A model generated the notes under the pieces. It was given only the letters and a program-made list of their open reading frames with translations, had not been told where the DNA came from and ran no database searches. From an uncultured Eubacteriales bacterium (lineage in GTDB: Bacteria; Bacillota; Clostridia; Christensenellales; CAG-917), in assembly GCA_900544575.1 (NCBI GenBank), contig UQVO01000002.1:96872-160871 (forward strand): a DNA stretch of 64,000 bases. The letters are read 5' to 3'. Position numbers and translations under genes: made by a program. This document shows positions 16,210 through 24,472 of the stretch, in pieces (the first letter of the stretch is position 1; each line of letters opens with the position of its first letter).

Positions 16210-17208
16210 TTATTTCAGCATACTCGGCAGCAGCACCAGGTTTTTGGTGAAATTGTGCTTGTGCGCGGGGAGCTTTTTGGAATAAAGATAGTGCGCGATG
16301 ACGTCTATCGTCAGTCTCCCCTGCTCGTAAGGCTGCTGCGTGACCGACGCCGCTACAAGCCCGCTTTTCATCCCCTCGACCACCGCGGAGGTTTCGTCCA
16401 CCGTCAGTACGCCTATACGCCTGCCGCTCTCACGCACCGCGTCCAGACCGCCCGCTATGCCGCCTGCGCTGAAATATATGAGATTGGGCGCTTCTTCCGA
16501 AGAAAGTATTTCTTTCACTATGGAATAAGAAAGTTCGTCGTCGTCGTTGTTTTCGGAGATGACAATATTGCAGTTTCTGCGCGCGAGCCTCTCAGAGAAA
16601 CACTCCACGCGCTGACGGTGACCGAGAGTGTTGAGCGAGCCCGTAATCACGGACACTTTGCCGCCGTTCGGGAGCATCAGCGCGGCAAGGTCGCCGCACA
16701 TATTGCCGCTCTCCACATAATTGCAGCCGACGTAGGCGAATTTTTTGTCAAGGCGCAGGTCGTTGTTGAAAGTGACGATGGGCATTGTCAGGGAATTGAG
16801 TTTGGAGATGACGCGCTCGGTATTTATCGGAGTCAGCGCAAGGACGTTCGCCCCGCGGGCGGCAACTTCCTCTATCGCTTCAATCTGCTCCTCTTCGTTG
16901 TAGCCGCGTATTTCCTTGTAAAACATTTCCAGACCGTAATTTTCCCACTTCTTGCGGCTGTCCTCGAAGCCCTGGCGCACGCGGCTGAAAAACGGGTTGC
17001 CGATGGAATTTATGACGACGCCCACGACATACTTCTTCTGCGACATAGAGAGCGCCCGCGCCGAGCCGTTCACTTCGTATTCGCTCGACTCGATGATTTC
17101 CTTGATTTTCTTTTCAAGCTCCTTGTTGACTTTCCCGCGCCCGTTGAGCACACGGTCGACCGTTCCGCGCGAAGTTCCGGCAAGTTTGGCGATTTCGGCA
17201 ATAGTCAT
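16210..17208 (-). CDS. LacI-family transcriptional regulator
   Basis: 332 residues. N-terminal LacI helix-turn-helix TIAEIAKLAGTSRGTVDRVL with hinge-helix region NGSARALSMSQ, then a type 1 binding-protein sensor domain (VVGVVINSIGNPFFSRVRQG, AGGIAGGLDAVRESG). Start ATG 17208, where the HTH begins at residue 2, with GGGGA upstream. It has its own promoter and terminator and lies upstream of the pentose operon, whose promoter carries two LacI-type palindromes, so it is the likely repressor. The effector is probably a pentose or its catabolite (inference). Confidence 0.93.
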   Translation of the reverse strand: MTIAEIAKLAGTSRGTVDRVLNGRGKVNKELEKKIKEIIESSEYEVNGSARALSMSQKKYVVGVVINSIGNPFFSRVRQGFEDSRKKWENYGLEMFYKEIRGYNEEEQIEAIEEVAARGANVLALTPINTERVISKLNSLTMPIVTFNNDLRLDKKFAYVGCNYVESGNMCGDLAALMLPNGGKVSVITGSLNTLGHRQRVECFSERLARRNCNIVISENNDDDELSYSIVKEILSSEEAPNLIYFSAGGIAGGLDAVRESGRRIGVLTVDETSAVVEGMKSGLVAASVTQQPYEQGRLTIDVIAHYLYSKKLPAHKHNFTKNLVLLPSMLK

Positions 17209-17252
17209 TTCTGTATCCCCACGGGGGAAGACCCCCTTCGATTTCAATTTCG

Positions 17253-17281
17253 ATTTTATACATATTGCATTCCGTTGTCAA
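17253..17281 (-). promoter_or_regulatory. Promoter of the LacI-family gene
   Basis: TTGACA (17281-17276), 17-base spacer, TAAAAT (17258-17253). The leader between it and the ATG holds GGGGG, TCTT, CCCCC followed by the GGGGA ribosome binding site, which the C-run can also pair with. Confidence 0.8.
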
Positions 17282-17408
17282 CAGCAAAACAGGCGGCGAT
17301 ATGCGCCCTGAAATTATTTTCGACCGAAAAGCGGGGTTCTATGACCGTTTTGCGCGGCAAAACCGCAGTTATTGCCGTCGGAGTAAAAATTTCGCCGTGC
17401 CGATTGCG

Positions 17409-17438
17409 TTGACACATTGCCTTGCGGTCATTTACAAT
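17409..17438 (+). promoter_or_regulatory. Promoter of the acyltransferase gene
   Basis: TTGACA (17409-17414), 18-base spacer, TACAAT (17433-17438), about 30 bases before the ATG. Confidence 0.7.
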
Positions 17439-17468
17439 TTTATTGCCGCACGCGCGGGGAGGAGATAT

Positions 17469-18740
17469 ATGTCAACCGAAACACAGGGTTTGACCGACGG
17501 AGGGAACGCCCCGTCGGATGCGGCTGTAAAAACGCCCGCAGGTGCGGATATGCTGCCCGCGGCCGCAGGTAAAATGGAACGCAACGTCGTTCTGGACATT
17601 CTGCGCATCGTCGCGATACTTTTTATCGTTTTCCATCATTTTGTCATCAACAACGTCACAGCATTCACCGCCGACGGCACGGGCGTCACGTTCAGTTCTC
17701 TGGACACGGGCGTCGTTGTGCCGCAGTTCATTCCGATGTTTTTGGGCTCGGAATTCATCGATTGCATTCTCATTATAGGCGTCAACCTCTTCTTTCTTTT
17801 GTCGGGGTTCTTTTCAATCAGGCTCAAACCCGCAAAAATCGTACAACTGCTGCTCAAAACTTACGTCTATTTCACCCTCGGCGAACTCATAGCCTTTGCC
17901 GCAGGCGTCACCTCTTACGGAAGCGCGGCAGACGCGGCGATAGGCTGTCTTACCGCTCCCGCGAAATATTGGTTCGTGCTCGTCTACTGCGCGCTCTGCA
18001 TAATCGCGCCGCTTCTCAATAAATTCGCGGAAAAGCTCGACGGAAAAAGCATTGCTCTGTTCGTCACCGCAAGCGTCGTTTTCTGTTGTTTTATAGGCTT
18101 TATATCCGACTTCTGGTTCCCGTACATAGGGACGAACGATGGCTACTCCCTACTCTGGGCGGGCGTAGTATATATGTACGGCAGGCTCATATCCCTGCGC
18201 GGGTTCGGAACGAAACGCAAACCCGCCTTCTGGTTCGGCGTGTTTGCCGCCGCCGTGCTGCTGAATTACACCGTTGTCGCACTGCTCACCGCGGTTGCGC
18301 GTGAAGGTGCGTGGGCGTGGCATATGTACGGCTACAACAACCCTCTCGTCGCTCTTGTGTCCGTGGCGTTCTTTATGGCATTCCGCACAATGCGTCCCGT
18401 TGCGTCCGACGGCCGCGCCGCAAAAGCGGTTTCCGCCGTGGCGGGACACACTCTCGGCGTCTACCTCATTCATTGCAACAATCCGATAGTGTCGCCCTAC
18501 CGCGCTTTTCTCCTCTCTCTGACCGCAAATACGCTCTGGGCGCAGTATCTTCTCCTCATCCCGAACGTCCTGATTATCTTCGTCGGTGCGGTGTTGATTG
18601 ATATGCTGTTCGACAAAGCCACTCACCGTCTGTTCGCCGTTCTGTCTCGCGCGGCAGAGCGCTTCGTCATTTTCCTGTACAACTTGCTCTCGCAGATATT
18701 CCGCCGCTTGTTCGGCTCTCCCGACGGCGCAACGCAATGA
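17469..18740 (+). CDS. Acyltransferase family 3 membrane protein (OafA/WecH-like)
   Basis: 423 residues. After a roughly 38-residue polar N-terminus come RNVVLDILRIVAILFIVFHHF (the typical first helix with the conserved HH) and about ten hydrophobic helices, including GVNLFFLLSGFF and LGVYLIHCNNPIVSPYR. The family transfers acyl groups to surface polysaccharides or other extracytoplasmic acceptors; the acceptor here is unknown. The start was chosen at ATG 17469 because GGAGGAG precedes it. It is monocistronic, between the divergent regulator and tRNA-Ser. Confidence 0.88.
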   Translation: MSTETQGLTDGGNAPSDAAVKTPAGADMLPAAAGKMERNVVLDILRIVAILFIVFHHFVINNVTAFTADGTGVTFSSLDTGVVVPQFIPMFLGSEFIDCILIIGVNLFFLLSGFFSIRLKPAKIVQLLLKTYVYFTLGELIAFAAGVTSYGSAADAAIGCLTAPAKYWFVLVYCALCIIAPLLNKFAEKLDGKSIALFVTASVVFCCFIGFISDFWFPYIGTNDGYSLLWAGVVYMYGRLISLRGFGTKRKPAFWFGVFAAAVLLNYTVVALLTAVAREGAWAWHMYGYNNPLVALVSVAFFMAFRTMRPVASDGRAAKAVSAVAGHTLGVYLIHCNNPIVSPYRAFLLSLTANTLWAQYLLLIPNVLIIFVGAVLIDMLFDKATHRLFAVLSRAAERFVIFLYNLLSQIFRRLFGSPDGATQ

Positions 18741-18799
18741 GCCTGCATTTTAACTTGTCGGGACGCGGCAAAATTCCGCATTTTCGCCGCGGAAAACAC

Positions 18800-18828
18800 T
18801 TGTCAAAAGAGGTGCGATAATATATAAT
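18800..18828 (+). promoter_or_regulatory. Promoter of the tRNA-Ser unit
   Basis: TTGTCA (18800-18805), 17-base spacer, TATAAT (18823-18828). The predicted start near 18835 precedes the tRNA by about 128 bases. Confidence 0.8.
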
Positions 18829-18834
18829 CGTTTC

Positions 18835-18960
18835 GTTGGGTTTCCGCCGGGAGTTTTCCCTTCGGTTCGACAGTTGGATTGAGCGGTCTTGTGTTCCGCC
18901 TCATCCAACTGCCACCCACTTTGAACTGAATAAAGTCCTTCCGCGTCGGCGGAACGGCAC
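18835..18960 (+). ncRNA. Candidate structured RNA leader before tRNA-Ser
   Basis: An eight-base-pair closing stem, TTCCGCCG (18842-18849) with CGGCGGAA (18947-18954), encloses a long hairpin (AGTTGGAT 18872-18879 / ATCCAACT 18903-18910, continued by GAG/CTC and CGG/CCG), a small ACTTT/AAAGT hairpin (18918-18936) and a short GGGA/TCCC hairpin. A consensus promoter sits just upstream. It lacks the SRP RNA signature and I do not recognise a known family. It could be a pre-tRNA leader or a separate processed RNA. Confidence 0.45.
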
Positions 18961-18962
18961 AC

Positions 18963-19055
18963 GGAGGAGTCGCCTAGTTTGGTCGAGGGCGCACGACTGG
19001 AAATCGTGTAACCGTCACAAGCGGTTCGAGGGTTCGAATCCCTCCTCCTCCGCCA
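18963..19055 (+). tRNA. tRNA-Ser (anticodon GGA)
   Basis: 93 bases with encoded CCA. Acceptor stem GGAGGAG / CTCCTCC with discriminator G, anticodon loop CTGGAAA between ACGA and TCGT arms, a long variable arm as expected for serine, and T-arm GAGGG-TTCGAAT-CCCTC. It reads UCC and UCU codons. A terminator follows at once. Confidence 0.97.
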
Positions 19056-19086
19056 GAAAAATCCCGCTCAGGAAGCGGGATTTTCC
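19056..19086 (+). terminator. Terminator after tRNA-Ser
   Basis: AAAATCCCGCT (19058-19068) / AGCGGGATTTT (19074-19084) with a five-base loop, beginning three bases past the CCA. Confidence 0.85.
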
Positions 19087-19341
19087 ATAGCCTGAGCGGA
19101 GGGATTCGGAACCTGAGGCTGACGCGGTTCGCCGTCCTGCGCGACTTTGCACGCAGACCTATTGACGGCTCCCCGCTATTCCGTCGCGCTATGCGCTCCT
19201 TACGAATCCCTCATCTGCCGCTCCCAAGCAGTCAAAGCCCCGACAACATATTGAAACAGCCGCTTTATCCTGTTCGTGCATTAAGCGGACATCCCTCCTC
19301 CGTCGGAAAATTTTATCAAACAGGCATTTCATTCAATTTAT
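19087..19341. other. Gene-free stretch with a partial copy of the tRNA-Ser 3' end
   Basis: No supported gene. The ten-base inverted repeat GAGGGATTCG (19100-19109) / CGAATCCCTC (19203-19212) is present. From 19203 the sequence matches the tRNA-Ser 3' half at 16 of 19 positions (CGAATCCCTC, then TC, then CCGC), possibly a decayed tRNA or attachment-site relic. Confidence 0.5.
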
Positions 19342-19375
19342 GCAAAAAATAACGCCGCACATAAAGTGCGGCGTC
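19342..19375 (-). terminator. Terminator of the hyp operon
   Basis: ACGCCGCAC / GTGCGGCGT (plus-strand arms about 19352-19360 and 19366-19374), five-base loop, followed on the minus strand by TATTTTTTGC. It lies about 30 bases past the hypA stop. Confidence 0.85.
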
Positions 19376-19407
19376 GGGTTAAGGCTCAAAAGGCTGCCCC
19401 GTTTGGG

Positions 19408-19761
19408 TCAGTCGTCGGCGGGGACTTCGATTTGCTTGATGTTCAGTTCGTTCCCTCTCAGCAAAAAGGTGTTTCCGCTGCCGCAGTAGGGACAGGTCTT
19501 TCCGTATTTCACCGTCGGATAATCGCGCAGGCAGTCTTCGCAATGGGTGACCGCGGGCACGGTTTCGATGATTATTTCGGCGTTTTTGAGCACGGTCTCC
19601 TTTTTCACCGCCCAATTCCAGCAATCTTCGAAAAGGTAAGGCACAACGGAGGAAACCTCGCCGATTTCCACCGTAACGGAACGCACTCGGGAAACCCCGT
19701 TTTCCGCGGCGACCTTATTCACCTCTTTTATGCAATGGAATACTACTCCGAGCTCGTGCAT
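19408..19761 (-). CDS. hypA: Nickel metallochaperone HypA
   Basis: 117 residues. It begins MHELG with the N-terminal nickel-binding His at residue 2, and has a C-terminal zinc site (HCEDCLRDY then TCPYCGSGN) followed by the family ending GNELNIKQIEV. HypA delivers Ni with HypB to NiFe-hydrogenases and in some organisms to other Ni enzymes. Its ATG overlaps the oxidoreductase stop (TGATG), so translation is coupled. It is the last gene of hypB-oxidoreductase-hypA. No hydrogenase genes or hypC-F are in the window. Confidence 0.95.
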   Translation of the reverse strand: MHELGVVFHCIKEVNKVAAENGVSRVRSVTVEIGEVSSVVPYLFEDCWNWAVKKETVLKNAEIIIETVPAVTHCEDCLRDYPTVKYGKTCPYCGSGNTFLLRGNELNIKQIEVPADD

Positions 19762-22643
19762 CAGTCCTTTTCTTTCTTTGCGGCGTCGGCGGCGAGTTTT
19801 GCCTCATATGCCTTTTTGCGCGCGGCGACGAATTCCTTGTCCTCTTTGCTGTTTTTGGCGAAGACGAGTTTTGCGGCGCGCTTTGCCATATTGGGCAGTA
19901 TTTTGCCGAATTTCGCTTCCGAAGTCACCATTTCGCTGGCTTCGGGATGGTCGCGGTGAAGAGTTATGGCGTCGAATTTGCACCTTGTCGTGCAAAGTCC
20001 GCATCCGATGCAGCGGTTGTCGTCCACGACCACCGTGCCGCATCCGAGACAACGTGCGGTTTCCGTCCTGACCTGCTCTTCCGTGAGCGTGCCGTGAACG
20101 TCGCGGAAAGATTTTTCCTTTCCGTCGGCGGCGATTTGCCTTGACGAGTTGTCATAGCTTTCCACCCTGATGTCGTCCGTGTCGAACTGCACGAAACGTC
20201 TGGGGTCGCGCCCTATGGTCATATGTCCGTTCTGGACGAAACGGTGCAGACTTTCCGCCGCTTCGTGTCCCTGCGCGATGGCATCGATGGCGAATTTCGG
20301 CCCCGTGAGCACGTCACCGCCCGTGAAGATGTCCGCCTGCGAGGTCTGATAAGTAAATCCGTCCGCGACAGGACCGTTGCCGCGTCCGAGCTCGACTGCG
20401 CTTCCGTCAAGCAGATTGCCCCACTCGACGGTCTGCCCTATCGCGAAAATGACACGGTCGGCAGGCACGGTGAGGGTGTCGGTTTCGTCGTACAAGGGAG
20501 CGAATCTGCCCTTTTCGTCAAAGACGCGCGTGCATTTTTTGAAAACGACGGCAGTCGCCTTTCCGTCCTCTGAGACGACTTCGAGCGGGCCCCATTCGCA
20601 GTTTACGGACACTCCGTCTTCTTTCGCCTCTCTGATTTCCTCGTCGCTCGCGGGCATTTCGTCCGCGCTTTCCAGACAGAACATCGACACGCTTGCCGCC
20701 CCGCTTCGCGCCGACACGCGCGCCGCGTCCACAGCGACGTTGCCGCCGCCGACGACAACGACTTTCCCCGAAAAGGCCTCGCCGCCCGTATTGGCGCGGT
20801 GCAGATAATCCACCGCGGTGGTCACGCCTTCCGCTTCCTGACCGGGGATGCCGGGCAGCTTTCCGCCCTGACATCCGATTGCGATGTAAAACGCTTTATA
20901 CCCTTCGCCACGGAGCTGTGGGATGGTGACGTCCTTTCCGACTTCGACGCCGAGTTTTATCTCCACGCCCATTTCGCGCATTATGTCGATTTCGGCTTCG
21001 ATTACGTCCTTTTCGAGCTTATACGACGGCACACCGTAGGTCAGCATACCGCCTGCGCGCTCGTTCTTTTCGAACACGGTCGGATAATATCCCATCTGCG
21101 CAAGATAATATGCGCACGACAACCCTGCGGGGCCTCCGCCGATGACGGCTATTTTTTCCTTCCAGCGTCCGCGGTTGGAGGCGACCACTATGTCGGGCAC
21201 ATAGCGGTGTTCCGCTTTGAGGTCCTGCTCTGCGATGAACTTCTTCACCGCGTCGATGGAAACCGCCGCGTCTATCGTCCCGCGCGTGCAGACGTCTTCG
21301 CAGCGTCTGTTGCATATGCGGCCGCAGACTGCGGGGAACGGATTTTCTTTCTTTATTATCGCAAGAGCCTCGCGGTATTTTCCCTGACTTGCCTTTTTGA
21401 GATATGCCTGCACCGCAATGTGAGCGGGACACGCCGTTTTGCACGGGGATGTGCCCGAATCGTGGGTGTTGATACGGTTTTTATCCCTGTAATCCTCGTC
21501 CCACATATGCTTGCCCCATCTGATGGTATCGGGCAAGGGCTGTTTGGGATATTTCACTTCGCTGCCGTCCGCCTTGCACAGCTTCTGACCGAGTTTGAGC
21601 GCGCCCGCGGGGCAATATTCGACGCAGGCGCCGCACGCCACGCATTTCTGCCTGTCGACGTGAGCGCGGTACGCGGACGCGGACATATTCGGAGTGTTGA
21701 ACAGCTGACTCGTGCGCAGTGCGTTGCATATCTTCACATTGCAGTTGCATATGGCGAAAATCTTGTCCTCGCCGTCGATGTTCGTCACCTGATGCACAAA
21801 TCCGTTTGCCTCGGCGCGTTTCAGTATCTCCATCGCCTGGTCGTAGGTTATGTCGTAACCTCTGCCCGTTTCACGGCAGTAGTCCGCCATATCGCCCACC
21901 CCTATGCACCAGTCGCGGAAGTCGTCCGCACAGCCTTCGTCTAGCTTCTTGCGGCCGTAACGGCAGGAGCATATGGACGCGCCGATGTGCCCTTCGTAGC
22001 GTTTGAGCCAGTAAGATATGTGCTCGATGTCCATCGTCGTGTTTTCGGTTTCGATGGCCTTTTCGACGGGTATGACGTGCATACCTATCCCCGCGCCTCC
22101 GGGAGGCACCATCGGAGTGATGTGTTCGAGCGGGAGAAACGTCATACGTTCGAAGAACATCGCAAGCTCGGGATGCTTGTCCATAAGCTGCGTGTTCATA
22201 TTCGTATATTCCGCAGAGCCCGGCACGAAGAGAGGCACCCAGTACAGCCTGTCCTTACGTTCGCGCGATACTCCGGGCAGCGGGCCGTCCTTCGTGTACT
22301 TGTCGCCGTAATCGTATTCCAGCATTCCGATGAAAGCGAGTTTGTCGATTACGGAATCGCAGTCGGGAGTCCCTTCGCCGTACATTCTTCTGATTTCGGC
22401 ATACGGATATTTTTTGCGGACTTTCATCTGCAAAAGAAGGTCGAGCGACCTCTCTTTTTCTTCGGGAGTCAGCTCGTCCTCGAAAATGCAGGCAAATCCC
22501 CAGTATTCGGGGTCCTCCGCAGTCACGCCTTTGATTTTTGCGGGAAGCCTGTCCGTCACCTTGCGCACGAATTTCAGAAGTTTCGGGTCCGGATTCTTGT
22601 CGTGCATATGTGCGGGTATGTATTTTTTACTCATTTCGGGCAT
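19761..22643 (-). CDS. Multidomain FAD/Fe-S pyridine-nucleotide oxidoreductase (GltD-like)
   Basis: 960 residues. Residues 1 to about 130 resemble a winged-helix region. Cysteine pairs occur near 225-256 and 299-306. A ferredoxin motif CVACGACVEYC lies at 334-344. A GltD-type Fe-S segment has Cys 401, 405, 440, 444, 448 and 452. FAD binding is IAVIGGGPAGLSCAYYLAQ (from 498) and NAD(P) binding VVVVGGGNVAVDAARVS (from 628). C-terminal cysteines are RCLGCG (865-868) and CIGCGLCTTRC (878-888). This suits electron transfer between NAD(P)H and a ferredoxin or partner enzyme; the partner is unknown. It overlaps hypB by 13 bases and hypA by one. GGAGG precedes the start. Confidence 0.85.
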   Translation of the reverse strand: MPEMSKKYIPAHMHDKNPDPKLLKFVRKVTDRLPAKIKGVTAEDPEYWGFACIFEDELTPEEKERSLDLLLQMKVRKKYPYAEIRRMYGEGTPDCDSVIDKLAFIGMLEYDYGDKYTKDGPLPGVSRERKDRLYWVPLFVPGSAEYTNMNTQLMDKHPELAMFFERMTFLPLEHITPMVPPGGAGIGMHVIPVEKAIETENTTMDIEHISYWLKRYEGHIGASICSCRYGRKKLDEGCADDFRDWCIGVGDMADYCRETGRGYDITYDQAMEILKRAEANGFVHQVTNIDGEDKIFAICNCNVKICNALRTSQLFNTPNMSASAYRAHVDRQKCVACGACVEYCPAGALKLGQKLCKADGSEVKYPKQPLPDTIRWGKHMWDEDYRDKNRINTHDSGTSPCKTACPAHIAVQAYLKKASQGKYREALAIIKKENPFPAVCGRICNRRCEDVCTRGTIDAAVSIDAVKKFIAEQDLKAEHRYVPDIVVASNRGRWKEKIAVIGGGPAGLSCAYYLAQMGYYPTVFEKNERAGGMLTYGVPSYKLEKDVIEAEIDIMREMGVEIKLGVEVGKDVTIPQLRGEGYKAFYIAIGCQGGKLPGIPGQEAEGVTTAVDYLHRANTGGEAFSGKVVVVGGGNVAVDAARVSARSGAASVSMFCLESADEMPASDEEIREAKEDGVSVNCEWGPLEVVSEDGKATAVVFKKCTRVFDEKGRFAPLYDETDTLTVPADRVIFAIGQTVEWGNLLDGSAVELGRGNGPVADGFTYQTSQADIFTGGDVLTGPKFAIDAIAQGHEAAESLHRFVQNGHMTIGRDPRRFVQFDTDDIRVESYDNSSRQIAADGKEKSFRDVHGTLTEEQVRTETARCLGCGTVVVDDNRCIGCGLCTTRCKFDAITLHRDHPEASEMVTSEAKFGKILPNMAKRAAKLVFAKNSKEDKEFVAARKKAYEAKLAADAAKKEKD

Positions 22644-23323
22644 TTCGGGTTACCTCCCCTTTGAATTTTTACTTGTTGTCTGAGCCAATCGGCGAACAGC
22701 TGCATTCCTTCCCCTGTCTTTGCGCTGACGGAGATGATTTCTGCGTGCGGATTGAGCGCGTGTATGCGCTCGTTGCATTTTTCCGTGTCGAAATCGAAAT
22801 AGGGCGCGACGTCGATTTTGTTTATTATCACCAAATCGCAGACGGAGAACATCAAAGGATATTTCAACGGCTTGTCGTCGCCCTCCGGCACGGACAGAAT
22901 CATACAGTTTTTGGTCGCTCCCGTATCGAATTCCGCGGGACAAACCAGATTGCCCACGTTTTCCAGCACGGCGACATCGACCCGCGCAAGGTCCAGCGCT
23001 CCGAGCCCCTGTCTCGTCATATGCGCGTCCAGGTGACACATTCCGCCGGTGTGCAGCTGGACGGACTGCACTCCCGTGGCGCTCAGAATTTTCTTTGCGT
23101 CCACGTCCGAGTCGATATCCGCCTCCATAACGGCGATGTTGAGTTCGTCTTTCAGGATGTTGATGACTTTAATCAAAGTGCTTGTCTTGCCGCTGCCGGG
23201 CGAAGACATAAGATTGAGCAAAAACACGCCCTTTTCGGCAAGCTCGGCACGCAAAAGGTCGGCATCTCTGTTGTTGTCGTCAAAAATGCCGCGTTTGACT
23301 TCGATAACCCTTATTTCGTCCAT
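22631..23323 (-). CDS. hypB: Nickel-inserting GTPase HypB
   Basis: 230 residues. P-loop SSPGSGKTSTL, the metal-site region HTGGMCHLDAHM, LENVGNLVCPAEFD and the NKID guanine motif are all visible. It lacks a His-rich N-terminal nickel store. HypB drives Ni insertion with HypA by GTP hydrolysis. First gene of the operon with a consensus promoter; GGAGAG precedes the ATG. The Fe-S flavoprotein gene begins 13 bases before its stop. Confidence 0.95.
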   Translation of the reverse strand: MDEIRVIEVKRGIFDDNNRDADLLRAELAEKGVFLLNLMSSPGSGKTSTLIKVINILKDELNIAVMEADIDSDVDAKKILSATGVQSVQLHTGGMCHLDAHMTRQGLGALDLARVDVAVLENVGNLVCPAEFDTGATKNCMILSVPEGDDKPLKYPLMFSVCDLVIINKIDVAPYFDFDTEKCNERIHALNPHAEIISVSAKTGEGMQLFADWLRQQVKIQRGGNPKCPK

Positions 23324-23342
23324 TATATTTCTCTCCGTTTAA

Positions 23343-23371
23343 ATTATAACGGAATTGATGTCAACTGTCAA
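23343..23371 (-). promoter_or_regulatory. Consensus hypB promoter with repeated -35 boxes
   Basis: TTGACA (23371-23366), 17-base spacer, TATAAT (23348-23343). Two more exact TTGACA boxes lie on the same strand at 23364-23359 and 23383-23378. Only the first has correct spacing to the -10. Confidence 0.9.
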
Positions 23372-23464
23372 TACACCTGTCAAAAAGCAGCATCGGACGC
23401 GGAACGTACGCGGCGGCCTTAAAATCCGTCCGCGCCGAAGTCGTCGGAACCTGCAAAACGCGAA

Positions 23465-23485
23465 TGCGGACCGTGACAGTCCGCA
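23465..23485 (-). terminator. Probable terminator of the glycan operon
   Basis: TGCGGAC (23465-23471) / GTCCGCA (23479-23485) with a seven-base loop, about 40 bases past the esterase stop. On the minus strand it is followed by TTCGCGTTTTG, a weak T-run, so confidence is modest. Confidence 0.45.
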
Positions 23486-23524
23486 CCGCGCATAAGGAGA
23501 AAATGTATATAAGAAAGCAGATTG

Positions 23525-24472
23525 TCACTCCGTTTCAAGGAAATTGGCAATGAGTTCTCTCGCAAAAAGATGTCCGAGTTTCACTTCCGACGCGGAGTCG
23601 AAGTGGTAAATATCGGGCGCACCCGCCGGTTCGCCGTTATATTTCAACCCTTCCGCAATTGTATCGATATAGATATGGTTTTCGTCCTCGGAAGCGAGTT
23701 TTGCCTTGGCGGCGTTGATGACCCTGTACTGCGTCCACGCGGAGCAGTCCGATATACCCGCGTCGATAAACCCTATTTCGGCGTCGGCGGGCTTGTAGTA
23801 AGACAAATCGTAGCGCAGGTCCGCAACGAAATTGCGTTCGAGTTCCTCATAGGCGTTATAGCTGTTTGAGCTAGAATCGTCCTCTCCCTGCATCCAGCAT
23901 ATAGCTTTGATTTCGGGATACAGGTCCATTTCTTCGAGCTTTGCGCACTGTCCGAGGATATAATCCACGGCGGACAGATAGAGCGAACCCGTGTTTTTGC
24001 TGGACGGCGAGCGCCAGTTGCTCGTCAGCGAAGTGGCGCCGTAAGCGTACTTGATGATGTAGACGGGTTTTTCGGGGTCGAGTTCCGCGATTTTTTCCGC
24101 AATCCCGATTTCAGGTCCGAACTGATTGACCGAGTGCCCCTGTCCGAGTTTTACGGGGACGAATTCGCCGTTGCTTGTGTTTTCCGCAATCGTACAGGCA
24201 TAGCTGATAAAGACGTTGTCATAGCCTTTCGCATATTCGCCCGCTTTCTCCTCGCCGACGGTTCTCGGGAGATACTGACTCCAGGTATGCCCTTCCGCAT
24301 TGCTCTGTCCGAGCAGGACGACGACCTGTACCTCGTTGGAATAGACGGGCGTGTCCGGAGTCTGCTGCGAATTCTGCCCGCCCGTATCGTTGCACGCACT
24401 GAATACTGCCGCTATGACGGCTGCCGTTGCGACTGTAAGCATAAAACTAATCAACCTTCTGATTTTTTTCAT
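23525..24472 (-). CDS. SGNH/SASA-family esterase lipoprotein (acetylesterase-like)
   Basis: 315 residues. Signal peptide with lipobox VFSAC (Cys about 27), then the sialate-O-acetylesterase/acetylxylan-esterase-type fold: VVLLGQSNAEG with nucleophile Ser about 57, CWMQGEDD (block III-like) and a late DIYHFDSASEVKLG with the catalytic Asp/His region. It probably removes acetyl groups from plant polysaccharide outside the cell. I chose ATG 24472 rather than the TTG two codons earlier. It overlaps the GH43 gene by 26 bases and is the last gene of the glycan operon. Confidence 0.82.
   Translation of the reverse strand: MKKIRRLISFMLTVATAAVIAAVFSACNDTGGQNSQQTPDTPVYSNEVQVVVLLGQSNAEGHTWSQYLPRTVGEEKAGEYAKGYDNVFISYACTIAENTSNGEFVPVKLGQGHSVNQFGPEIGIAEKIAELDPEKPVYIIKYAYGATSLTSNWRSPSSKNTGSLYLSAVDYILGQCAKLEEMDLYPEIKAICWMQGEDDSSSNSYNAYEELERNFVADLRYDLSYYKPADAEIGFIDAGISDCSAWTQYRVINAAKAKLASEDENHIYIDTIAEGLKYNGEPAGAPDIYHFDSASEVKLGHLFARELIANFLETE

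Noticed and set aside
18835..18960. SRP (4.5S) RNA next to tRNA-Ser
   Set aside because: This neighbourhood often carries SRP RNA in Firmicutes, but the conserved GGAAGGAAGCAG-type apical motif is absent.
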